Source: Thermotoga sp. Mc24
GTDB lineage: Bacteria > Thermotogota > Thermotogae > Thermotogales > Thermotogaceae
Reading direction: 5' to 3'
Assembly: GCF_000784835.1 (NCBI RefSeq)
Contig: NZ_JSFH01000006.1
Span: 1 to 64,000, forward strand
Length of the DNA stretch: 64,000 bases
The position numbers and the translations under genes are program-made. Below the pieces are notes generated by a model, which had not been told where the DNA came from, made no database searches, and worked only from the letters and a program-made list of their open reading frames with translations. Position 1 is the first letter of the stretch, and every line of letters begins with the position of its first letter. Shown piece after piece: positions 56,222 to 64,000 of the stretch.

Positions 56222-57151
56222 TTAATCACCGAGTGCAAGTTCTATCAGATTTGAATCGAAAATGTAGGTGATCGTCGAGTCGTTGAGATAGAACGTTTCT
56301 GATGCGAATGGAGAGAGATCTGCTAGTATGGTTGAAATCTCATTATTTGCGTTTTCCATATCGTCTTCGTCTATCTCCAATTCTTCATCAGTGTTAGCGA
56401 CTTCATTTTCCTCTGGAAGTTCAAAATCGGTGTACACACAAACGGTGTAAGTGGCTTCTTTCAGATCTTCGAAGTCAAAATGATCGTCTGTGATTTCAAG
56501 ATTCACGAGTGTACCGGAGCAGGTTTCTCCCTCAAAGAGTGCCACAAGACATGGTGTTCCTGAAAGTGTTTCTTTCAACCTTCCTTCCACCTCATACCTG
56601 TGTTCCTCTCCCTCACCAAAACCGTACTCGTTCCTCTCTCTGTGGTGATATGGAATTATAACGGGCCTGAGCAAGTATTTTTTGTTGTTGCCCGTGGTTG
56701 CGATTTTGAGAGATCTTGCCACATCGAAGTCGAGAACGATCGAGTCGCCGTTCTGCACTATAACAGGCTTTATGATTTTGATCTTTCTGGAAGAAACCCT
56801 AACAGTCTCTGTTGAACCGTTTGTAACAGCAGTGGCGGCATCGATGTAGAGTCTGATCCACTCGAGATTAGCGCCCTCGGGCAATTCCATCTCGAAGAAC
56901 TGAACTTTAGTTCCAGCAAGTGAGAGGAGATCGAACTCATTCTCCAGCAGAGCAGCGGTAGCAGTGTACTCTTCTCCATCCAATGAATAGTGGTATTCCG
57001 CGTTTGAAATTTTCACCAGTAATTTTTCGATGTTGAAAGTTGGGTTGTCCGTGAGATACACAGGAGCTTTTACGGTGTTGGTTCCGGTTGTGAAAAGCAC
57101 ACATCCAGCCAGCAAACTCAAAATCAGAACTGCCCAGAGCACGTATTTCAT
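56222..57151 (-). CDS. DUF4382-like lipoprotein
   Basis: A 309-residue exported lipoprotein: signal peptide ending in lipobox LLAGC, so Cys17 would be acylated. The mature N-terminal domain (VYLTDNPTFNIEKLLVKISNAEYHY, LDLL-type strands, DFDVARSLKI) resembles DUF4382 proteins, a beta-sandwich of unknown role. The C-terminal part is very acidic. GGAGGAGGTGAGAAC precedes the ATG. It is transcribed alone, divergent from cepA, and no substrate link is evident. Confidence 0.78.
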   Translation of the reverse strand: MKYVLWAVLILSLLAGCVLFTTGTNTVKAPVYLTDNPTFNIEKLLVKISNAEYHYSLDGEEYTATAALLENEFDLLSLAGTKVQFFEMELPEGANLEWIRLYIDAATAVTNGSTETVRVSSRKIKIIKPVIVQNGDSIVLDFDVARSLKIATTGNNKKYLLRPVIIPYHHRERNEYGFGEGEEHRYEVEGRLKETLSGTPCLVALFEGETCSGTLVNLEITDDHFDFEDLKEATYTVCVYTDFELPEENEVANTDEELEIDEDDMENANNEISTILADLSPFASETFYLNDSTITYIFDSNLIELALGD

Positions 57152-57458
57152 GTTCTCACCTCCTCCAAAATATATTTTAACTCATTAATGGTTTCATAAT
57201 AAATATGTGAACAAATTATCTATTAATAGCCTGTATGTTTTCGATCTTAAACACTAAGATTTTTGCCCACTAATAAATTATCTTTTTTGATTTCGTCTAA
57301 TAAATACCGGAGACTGGAACCGCGGATTTAGAAGAAAATGGTTTCTTTTGAAAAATATTCGCCGATACTTGTTTCTGCATCCATCTCTTCAGATTTTGAA
57401 TGAAAACATTTTCAGAATAAAATACCAGAGACAGAAAAAGTGAAGAGAGGGTGATAGC
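57152..57458. other. Divergent intergenic region between lipoprotein gene and cepA
   Basis: About 300 bp, AT-rich on the left. It holds the cepA promoter at its right end, and weak -10-like sequences toward the lipoprotein gene. No RNA gene or conserved reading frame was seen. Confidence 0.6.
57396..57423 (+). promoter_or_regulatory. cepA promoter with palindrome between -35 and -10
   Basis: TTGAAT (57396-57401), 16-bp spacer, TAAAAT (57418-57423). The spacer region holds TGAAAACATTTTCA (57401-57414), perfect 6-bp arms around CA, a good place for a repressor. Confidence 0.6.
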
Positions 57459-59900
57459 GTGCGATTCGGTTATTTTGATGACGTCAACCGTGAATACGTG
57501 ATCACAACTCCTCAAACTCCGTATCCATGGATAAATTATCTGGGAACGGAGGACTTCTTTTCCATCATATCTCACATGGCAGGGGGTTACTGTTTTTACA
57601 AAGACGCGAGACTCAGAAGAATAACGAGGTTCAGATACAACAACGTTCCAACGGATGCTGGAGGAAGGTACTTTTACATCAGAGAAGAAAATGGAGATTT
57701 CTGGACACCCACGTGGATGCCTGTGAGAAAAGATCTTTCCTTCTTTGAAGCGCGCCACGGTCTTGGATACACAAAGATCACAGGTGAAAGGAACGGCCTG
57801 AGAGCCACCATCACCTACTTTGTGCCAAGACATTTCACAGGGGAGGTCCATCACCTTGTTCTGGAGAACAGAACGAACACACCGAGGAGGATAAAACTTT
57901 TCTCCTTTATAGAGTTCTGCCTCTGGAACGCTCTCGATGATATGACGAACTTCCAGAGAAACTACAGTACGGGTGAAGTGGAAATAGAAGGTTCTGTGAT
58001 TTACCACAAGACAGAATACAGAGAAAGAAGAAACCACTACGCGTTCTATTCTGTGAATCAACCGATAGATGGTTTTGATACAGACAGAGAGTCCTTCATA
58101 GGTCTCTACAGCGGTTTTGAAGCTCCTCAAGCGGTGGTGGAAGGAAAACCCAGAAATTCCGTCGCGAGCGGGTGGGCACCGATCGCTTCACATTACTTAG
58201 AGATAGAACTCGCTCCATCCGAAAAGAAAGAACTCATCTTCATTCTCGGGTACGTAGAGAATCCAGAGGAGGAAAAATGGGAAAAGCCCGGTGTGATAAA
58301 CAAAAAGCGAGCAAAAGAGATGATAGAGAAATTCAAAACAGGTGAAGATGTTGAGCACGCCCTGAAGGAACTCAAAGAATACTGGGACGACCTTCTTGGA
58401 AGAATACAGGTAGAAACCCATGACGAAAAACTCAACAGAATGGTGAACATCTGGAATCAGTACCAGTGTATGGTCACGTTCAACATCTCTCGAAGCGCTT
58501 CGTACTTCGAGTCTGGTATCAGTAGAGGAATAGGTTTCAGGGACTCGAACCAGGATATCTTAGGTTTTGTTCACATGATCCCGGAGAAGGCAAGGCAGAG
58601 AATACTCGATTTGGCCTCTATCCAATTCGAGGATGGAAGCACTTACCACCAGTTCCAGCCGCTCACCAAGAAGGGCAACAACGAAATAGGAGGAGGCTTC
58701 AACGACGATCCGCTTTGGCTCATTCTCTCAACGAGCGCTTACATCAAAGAAACGGGTGACTGGAGCATACTGGACGAAGAGGTTCCCTTCGACAACGATC
58801 CGAACAAAAAGGCATCACTCTTCGAGCATCTGAAGAGATCTTTCTACTTCACTGTGAACAACCTCGGTCCCCACGGTCTTCCATTGATAGGAAGGGCCGA
58901 TTGGAACGATTGTCTTAACCTCAATTGTTTCTCGAAAGATCCCGATGAGTCTTTCCAAACAACCGTCAACGCTCTCGACGGAAGGGTAGCGGAGTCCGTC
59001 TTCATAGCGGGGCTCTTCGTTCTTGCTGGAAAAGAATTCGTGGAGATCTGCAAAAGACGAGGACTTGAAGAAGAAGCGAGAGAAGCAGAAAAACATGTGA
59101 ACAAAATGATCGAGACCACTCTGAAATACGGCTGGGATGGTGAATGGTTCCTCAGGGCGTACGATGCCTTTGGGAGAAAGGTGGGAAGCAAAGAGTGTGA
59201 AGAAGGTAAGATCTTCATAGAACCACAGGGAATGTGTGTTATGGCAAGTATCGGTGTGGACAACGGATACGCGGAAAAAGCTCTCGATTCTGTCAAAAAA
59301 TATCTCGACACACCCTACGGACTCGTTCTTCAGCAGCCGGCGTACAGCAGATATTACATCGAGCTTGGTGAGATCTCGAGTTACCCACCGGGCTACAAAG
59401 AAAACGCGGGGATCTTCTGTCACAACAACCCATGGGTAGCGATAGCCGAGACTGTTATAGGTAGGGGAGACAGAGCCTTTGAGATCTACAGAAAAATCAC
59501 ACCGGCTTATCTCGAAGACATCAGCGAAATACACAGGACTGAGCCGTACGTCTACGCTCAGATGGTTGCCGGAAAAGATGCACCGAGGCATGGAGAGGCA
59601 AAGAATTCCTGGCTCACGGGGACTGCTGCTTGGAGCTTTGTAGCGATCACTCAGCATATACTCGGGATAAGGCCTACTTACGACGGCCTGGTGGTGGATC
59701 CCTGCATCCCGAAAGAATGGGAAGGATTCAGGATCACAAGAAAGTTCAGAGGAAGCATCTACGATATAACGGTGAAGAATCTCTCTCATGTTTCCAAAGG
59801 AGTCAAAGAGATCATTGTTGATGGAAAAAAGATAGAAGGACAAGTACTTCCAGTTTTCGAGGATGGAAAGGTGCACAGGGTTGAAGTTGTGATGGGCTGA
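57459..59900 (+). CDS. cepA: Cellobiose phosphorylase (GH94)
   Basis: An 813-residue cytoplasmic GH94 enzyme that splits cellobiose with phosphate into glucose 1-phosphate and glucose, saving ATP. N-terminal beta-sandwich domain ([21 protein letters not shown]), then an (alpha/alpha)6 catalytic domain with [21 protein letters not shown] and the ADWND motif (481-484) holding the likely general-acid Asp484. The T. maritima enzyme of this name is characterised. The GTG start follows GAGGGTGAT. It has its own promoter and terminator. Confidence 0.96.
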   Translation: MRFGYFDDVNREYVITTPQTPYPWINYLGTEDFFSIISHMAGGYCFYKDARLRRITRFRYNNVPTDAGGRYFYIREENGDFWTPTWMPVRKDLSFFEARHGLGYTKITGERNGLRATITYFVPRHFTGEVHHLVLENRTNTPRRIKLFSFIEFCLWNALDDMTNFQRNYSTGEVEIEGSVIYHKTEYRERRNHYAFYSVNQPIDGFDTDRESFIGLYSGFEAPQAVVEGKPRNSVASGWAPIASHYLEIELAPSEKKELIFILGYVENPEEEKWEKPGVINKKRAKEMIEKFKTGEDVEHALKELKEYWDDLLGRIQVETHDEKLNRMVNIWNQYQCMVTFNISRSASYFESGISRGIGFRDSNQDILGFVHMIPEKARQRILDLASIQFEDGSTYHQFQPLTKKGNNEIGGGFNDDPLWLILSTSAYIKETGDWSILDEEVPFDNDPNKKASLFEHLKRSFYFTVNNLGPHGLPLIGRADWNDCLNLNCFSKDPDESFQTTVNALDGRVAESVFIAGLFVLAGKEFVEICKRRGLEEEAREAEKHVNKMIETTLKYGWDGEWFLRAYDAFGRKVGSKECEEGKIFIEPQGMCVMASIGVDNGYAEKALDSVKKYLDTPYGLVLQQPAYSRYYIELGEISSYPPGYKENAGIFCHNNPWVAIAETVIGRGDRAFEIYRKITPAYLEDISEIHRTEPYVYAQMVAGKDAPRHGEAKNSWLTGTAAWSFVAITQHILGIRPTYDGLVVDPCIPKEWEGFRITRKFRGSIYDITVKNLSHVSKGVKEIIVDGKKIEGQVLPVFEDGKVHRVEVVMG

Positions 59901-59930
59901 CCTTTTGTTCTCCGATGATATAGTACAGAC

Positions 59931-59956
59931 GAGGGGGTACTCCCCCTCTTTTTTTG
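59931..59956 (+). terminator. Intrinsic terminator after cepA
   Basis: A 7-bp GAGGGGG/CCCCCTC stem, 4-nt loop, then seven T. Confidence 0.93.
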
Positions 59957-60012
59957 TGCAGAGAGTTTTGATAGAATAGTTAGGCACACGAATCAAAACA
60001 ACAGGAGAGGTG

Positions 60013-61353
60013 ATGAACGTGAAAAAGTTCCCTGAAGGATTCCTCTGGGGTGTTGCAACAGCTTCCTACCAGATCGAGGGTTCTCCCCTCGCAGACGGAG
60101 CTGGTATGTCTATCTGGCACACCTTCTCCCATACTCCTGGAAATGTAAAGAACGGTGACACGGGAGATGTGGCCTGCGACCACTACAACAGATGGAAAGA
60201 GGACATTGAAATCATAGAGAAACTCGGAGTAAAGGCTTACAGATTTTCAATCAGCTGGCCAAGAATACTTCCGGAAGGAACAGGAAGGGTGAATCAGAAA
60301 GGACTGGATTTTTACAACAGGATCATAGACACCCTGCTGGAAAAAGGTATCACACCCTTTGTGACCATCTATCACTGGGATCTTCCCTTCGCTCTTCAGT
60401 TGAAAGGAGGATGGGCGAACAGAGAAATAGCGGATTGGTTCGCAGAATACTCAAGGGTTCTCTTTGAAAATTTCGGCGACCGTGTGAAGAACTGGATCAC
60501 CTTGAACGAACCGTGGGTTGTTGCCATAGTGGGGCATCTGTACGGAGTCCACGCTCCTGGAATGAGAGATATTTACGTGGCTTTCCGAGCTGTTCACAAT
60601 CTCTTGAGGGCACACGCCAAAGCGGTGAAAGTGTTCAGGGAAACTGTGAAAGATGGAAAGATCGGAATAGTTTTCAACAATGGATATTTCGAACCTGCGA
60701 GTGAAAAAGAGGAGGACATCAGAGCGGCGAGATTCATGCATCAGTTCAACAACTATCCTCTCTTTCTCAATCCGATCTACAGAGGAGATTATCCGGAGCT
60801 CGTTCTGGAATTTGCCAGAGAGTATCTACCGGAGAATTACAAAGATGACATGTCCGAGATACAGGAAAAGATCGACTTTGTTGGATTGAACTATTACTCC
60901 GGTCATTTGGTGAAGTTCGATCCAGATGCACCAGCTAAGGTCTCTTTCGTTGAAAGGGATCTTCCAAAAACAGCCATGGGATGGGAGATCGTTCCAGAAG
61001 GAATCTACTGGATCCTGAAGAAGGTGAAAGAAGAATACAACCCACCAGAGGTTTACATCACAGAGAATGGGGCTGCTTTTGACGACGTAGTTAGTGAAGA
61101 TGGAAGAGTTCACGATCAAAACAGAATCGATTATTTGAAGGCCCACATTGGTCAGGCATGGAAGGCCATACAGGAGGGAGTGCCGCTTAAAGGTTACTTC
61201 GTCTGGTCGCTCCTCGACAATTTCGAATGGGCAGAGGGATACTCTAAGAGATTTGGTATTGTGTACGTGGACTACAGTACTCAAAAACGCATCATAAAAG
61301 ACAGTGGTTACTGGTACTCGAACGTGGTCAAAAGCAACAGTCTGGAAGATTGA
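60013..61353 (+). CDS. bglA: Beta-glucosidase BglA (GH1)
   Basis: A 446-residue GH1 beta-glucosidase, retaining, with acid/base Glu in TLNEPW (residue 166) and nucleophile Glu in ITENG (351). From memory it is almost identical to the crystallised T. maritima BglA. It hydrolyses imported cellobiose and other beta-glucosides, beside the phosphorylytic route of CepA. ATG 60013 is chosen; GTG codons at 60010 and 60019 are also in frame, but the ATG fits AGGAGAGG and the known N terminus MNVKKFPEGF. A strong terminator follows. Confidence 0.96.
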   Translation: MNVKKFPEGFLWGVATASYQIEGSPLADGAGMSIWHTFSHTPGNVKNGDTGDVACDHYNRWKEDIEIIEKLGVKAYRFSISWPRILPEGTGRVNQKGLDFYNRIIDTLLEKGITPFVTIYHWDLPFALQLKGGWANREIADWFAEYSRVLFENFGDRVKNWITLNEPWVVAIVGHLYGVHAPGMRDIYVAFRAVHNLLRAHAKAVKVFRETVKDGKIGIVFNNGYFEPASEKEEDIRAARFMHQFNNYPLFLNPIYRGDYPELVLEFAREYLPENYKDDMSEIQEKIDFVGLNYYSGHLVKFDPDAPAKVSFVERDLPKTAMGWEIVPEGIYWILKKVKEEYNPPEVYITENGAAFDDVVSEDGRVHDQNRIDYLKAHIGQAWKAIQEGVPLKGYFVWSLLDNFEWAEGYSKRFGIVYVDYSTQKRIIKDSGYWYSNVVKSNSLED

Positions 61354-61383
61354 AAAGGGCGGCCTGGCCGCCCTTTCTTTTTG
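61354..61383 (+). terminator. Intrinsic terminator after bglA
   Basis: A 10-bp AAAGGGCGGC/GCCGCCCTTT stem with a 3-nt loop, then TCTTTTTG. Confidence 0.92.
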
Positions 61384-61480
61384 ATACCTCGTTTTTCCTC
61401 CTATTCGTTCACTCCGCGTGAATATCACCGATTATTTTCATTTAACGAAAAAAATCTTCTGTTTTCTCCTGATAGCTCAC

Positions 61481-61509
61481 TTGCAAAGAATACAAAGGTC
61501 TGGCAAAAT
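61481..61509 (+). promoter_or_regulatory. Candidate promoter of the amylase gene
   Basis: TTGCAA (61481-61486), 17-bp spacer, CAAAAT (61504-61509), with four of six matches in each hexamer. The rest of the 190-bp gap is AT-rich without other clear signals. Confidence 0.35.
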
Positions 61510-61574
61510 ATCAAATAGGTTAATTTGATTATAACGTCATTTAATTGCTGGTTCAAAAAAGAGGTGAAGAAAAC

Positions 61575-64000
61575 GTGGGAAGGTCCTTTTTCACGTTTCT
61601 TCTAATTCTAGCTGTGAGTTTGTTTGCTGTTTCCTGGCGCGATGTTGTGCTTTATGAAATCATGATAGACAGATTCAACGATGGGGATCCAACGAACAAC
61701 GATCAAGGTTATGGAGAATACGATCCTTCTGATCCAGCAAAGTATAGCGGAGGAGATTTGAAAGGAATAATTGATAAGCTTGATTATATCAGAGGTCTGG
61801 GAGTAGATGGAATATGGATTACTCCTCCAGTAGCCAACCAGTGGTGGGATCCGTGGGTTAATTACGGTGGATACCATGGATACTGGGCAAGGAATTTTAA
61901 GGAAGTAGACGAACATTTTGGGAATATCGAGACATACAGGAAGCTTTCAGAAGAAATTCACAGAAAAAATATGTTTCTCATCCAAGATATAGTTGTCAAC
62001 CATGTTGGAAACTATTTCAGATTCAAAGCTGGAAAATTCGAAATTAACACAGGAAGTGTTCCAACTTTCGCACCAACTCAATTCCCCTTCAATATGAATG
62101 ACTATAATGATCCGAAACAGAGAGAAATGAATGTCTACCACTGGACTCCTGATATCACTAATTACAACGACATTCATCAAAAGCTCAACTATCAGCTTTC
62201 AGGTCTCGATGATTTAAATACTGAAAATCCGATGGTCAGAAGCGCTTTGAAAGACTCCTATGGTTTCTGGATAAAAGAGGTTGGTGTTGACGGCTTCAGA
62301 GTGGATACTGCGATGTACGTTCCAAAAGATTTCTGGGATGATTTCTTCTTTGGCAAAGACGGAATAATGACCTTGAAAGATGATTTCATCGCTTTTGGTG
62401 AAGCATGGCTCACTTCTCCACCGATGGATGACAGTGCAGAAAAGGAAATAGAGAGTTATTTTGACCATGGTTTTAACGCCATGCTTGACTTTCCGCTTTG
62501 TGAAGAAATACGTCGAGTTCTAAAAGGTGGGAAACCAACTTCATGGCTTGCTTACAGAATAGAAAGGCGTAATCAAACGCTTGAAAAAGGACTTCTGGTC
62601 ACTTTCATTGACAATCATGATATGGAGCGATTCAGCAGGGGAACGGACGAGAAGACATTGAGAATGGCAGTCGCTTTTCTAATGACTTTACCTGGAATTC
62701 CTGTTATTTACTATGGAACAGAACAGTCTTTTGAAGAAACACGGGCTTCGATGTTTGCAAAGGGATGGGGATCGGGCGGTAAGGATCATTTTGAGAAAGG
62801 GGAGATGTACGATTTCATAAAAAGTGCCGTTGAGTTCAGAAAGAGTCACACTGCAACGAGATACGGTAAGGTCAAAGTTCTTCTGTCGAATTCAGAAGGT
62901 GCAGGGCTTCTGGTTTATGAAGTAAAAGATGAGAATGAAACGCTCATTGTGGTTTTAAACACATCTAATAATGACAAGATTAGAACCATCGATGGTGTGT
63001 TTCCTAGTATGGAAAAGGTATTCTCAAGTGATAGAGAGGCTAGGGTTGTTGTTCAGGAAAAGTCCACGGTCTTTATCGTTCCTCCAAAGAGTCTTACCGT
63101 CTTCAAGCTTTCCTCTGTGAATAAATATGAGAAACAGACAACGAATTTGACGTTAAAAACCACCGTGAACATCTACGAAGATAGAGTAGTAATATCCGGT
63201 GAAACGAACGGCAAAAGAATGTACGCCTACATTGATGGTTTATATCAAACCATTCCCGAGAAAGTGAATATTGTCGATGGTAAATACAGTCTTTCCCTGG
63301 ATCTTTATAAAATGGGTCCTGGAAACCATTTCATTATTTTGAAGGTTTACGGATCCAATCCCAAAGAAGTCCTTTATTCTGAAGAAATCTGGTTTGAGGT
63401 GTCTATACCTACCGAAAAACTCGCAGAAGTGACAGATCCTATGAATGATGATCATGGGCCTTTCGGCAGATATAAATATCCACTTGATTTAACTTTCAAG
63501 CGGCAAATGGACCTTATTGGTGCAAAGGTGGAACGCATGGGACCTAATTTGATTGTCTGGATAAAAACGAGAGAAATTACTACGAGCTGGAACCCACCGC
63601 TTGGATTCGATCATGTGAGTTTTCAAATATTCCTTGATGATCCGAGAAGAAAGGGAGCAGAAGCGTTGCCATTTCAAAATTACGCCATAGATGATTGGGA
63701 CTATGAAATCTTTATAACAGGATGGAATGTGGCTATTTTTTCGTCGGAAGGAGCTACCGAGAAAAAATTCGGTGTGCAGATAGGATCTCCTGAAGTCGTT
63801 GTGGTTGATGGGTGGATAAAGATAGCTGTAAAGGGTGAATGGATTGATTTTCCAGAAAGCTTCAATGGCTGGAAATTGTACCTTACAACTTGGGATTACG
63901 ATGGTGTGGAAAACAGGTTCAGGCCTCTTGAAGAGGAACCAAAAGCTTACAGGTTTGGAGGAGGAAACAACACAGAACCGTACATAATGGATGATTTATG
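61575..64000 (+). CDS. Secreted alpha-amylase family protein (GH13), 3' end outside window
   Basis: An open frame of at least 808 codons that runs off the window. The GTG at 61575 follows GAGGTGA by 7 nt. Signal peptide SFFTFLLILAVSLFAVS, then a GH13 barrel: DIVVNH, GFRVDT with nucleophile Asp244, GEAW with Glu276, and FIDNHD with Asp349. A C-terminal amylase beta-domain is followed by a beta-sandwich region (residues about 520-610) and by a glucodextranase-C/DOMON-like domain (from about TDPMNDDHGP). It should degrade alpha-glucans outside the cell. The DNA is AT-rich (23 of 60 G or C in the line from 62101), unlike bglA just before it, hinting at separate ancestry. Confidence 0.93.
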   Translation, partial: MGRSFFTFLLILAVSLFAVSWRDVVLYEIMIDRFNDGDPTNNDQGYGEYDPSDPAKYSGGDLKGIIDKLDYIRGLGVDGIWITPPVANQWWDPWVNYGGYHGYWARNFKEVDEHFGNIETYRKLSEEIHRKNMFLIQDIVVNHVGNYFRFKAGKFEINTGSVPTFAPTQFPFNMNDYNDPKQREMNVYHWTPDITNYNDIHQKLNYQLSGLDDLNTENPMVRSALKDSYGFWIKEVGVDGFRVDTAMYVPKDFWDDFFFGKDGIMTLKDDFIAFGEAWLTSPPMDDSAEKEIESYFDHGFNAMLDFPLCEEIRRVLKGGKPTSWLAYRIERRNQTLEKGLLVTFIDNHDMERFSRGTDEKTLRMAVAFLMTLPGIPVIYYGTEQSFEETRASMFAKGWGSGGKDHFEKGEMYDFIKSAVEFRKSHTATRYGKVKVLLSNSEGAGLLVYEVKDENETLIVVLNTSNNDKIRTIDGVFPSMEKVFSSDREARVVVQEKSTVFIVPPKSLTVFKLSSVNKYEKQTTNLTLKTTVNIYEDRVVISGETNGKRMYAYIDGLYQTIPEKVNIVDGKYSLSLDLYKMGPGNHFIILKVYGSNPKEVLYSEEIWFEVSIPTEKLAEVTDPMNDDHGPFGRYKYPLDLTFKRQMDLIGAKVERMGPNLIVWIKTREITTSWNPPLGFDHVSFQIFLDDPRRKGAEALPFQNYAIDDWDYEIFITGWNVAIFSSEGATEKKFGVQIGSPEVVVVDGWIKIAVKGEWIDFPESFNGWKLYLTTWDYDGVENRFRPLEEEPKAYRFGGGNNTEPYIMDDL

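Overview
Organism. The encoded proteins look like those of Thermotoga, very close to T. maritima and its near-identical relatives (T. petrophila, T. naphthophila, strain RQ2). Signs are the four-subunit pyruvate:ferredoxin oxidoreductase, the Tm14-type soluble chemoreceptor, NAD-linked hydrogenase-type flavoprotein subunits, a family GH1 BglA and GH94 CepA recognisable from memory, AGA/AGG-dominated arginine codons, strong GGAGG ribosome sites, and the 30-bp Thermotoga CRISPR repeat. The species call comes from memory of protein families, not from a search.

Layout, 1-8.5 kb: the 3' end of a chemoreceptor gene, mutL, then leftward units: SDR-crcB-DUF190, porG-porD-porA-porB, and an ODP-like di-iron protein with the Tm14 chemoreceptor. 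8.6-16.8 kb: a rightward NuoE-like/2Fe-2S/NuoF-like/ferritin-like operon with no hydrogenase catalytic subunit, a convergent cyclase, then transglutaminase, dipeptide epimerase and SF1 helicase. 16.87-18.63 kb: an orphan CRISPR array of 27 repeats and 26 spacers, transcribed leftward from a promoter at its right end and closed by a hairpin shared with the helicase gene.

19-39.7 kb is a dense core region: exported 5'-nucleotidase, radical SAM protein, phosphoesterase, gltX, cold-shock protein, PLP decarboxylase, minD-minE-yjbQ, Lon-like protease, ecfT, ldh, LytR, endonuclease V, rodZ, DUF4416, rimO, pgsA, thpR, recA, recX and rny. Many neighbours overlap by 4 bp, and recA/recX and ecfT/ldh overlap by 71 and 75 bp.

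39.8-64 kb is a carbohydrate-use region built from modules that differ in base composition. Module A has a LacI regulator, an ABC binding protein, two exported proteins of uncertain function in low-G+C DNA, two permeases and a GH130 phosphorylase. Module B has a GntR-LacI hybrid regulator, a second ABC transporter and a GH38 alpha-mannosidase. After these come a 59-residue protein with its own promoter, a DUF4382-like lipoprotein, cellobiose phosphorylase, beta-glucosidase and a secreted GH13 amylase cut by the window end. The set suggests import and phosphorolytic or hydrolytic breakdown of mannose- and glucose-containing oligosaccharides. Identical 14-bp palindromes before and inside the lacI gene, and a TTGTATATACAA palindrome before the second transporter, are candidate operators.

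Most striking: two near-duplicate CRISPR spacers that differ mainly at synonymous positions of a reading frame resembling a phage portal protein, a spacer encoding a P-loop, and the two unassigned exported proteins of module A. No tRNA, rRNA, IS element or cas gene was seen.
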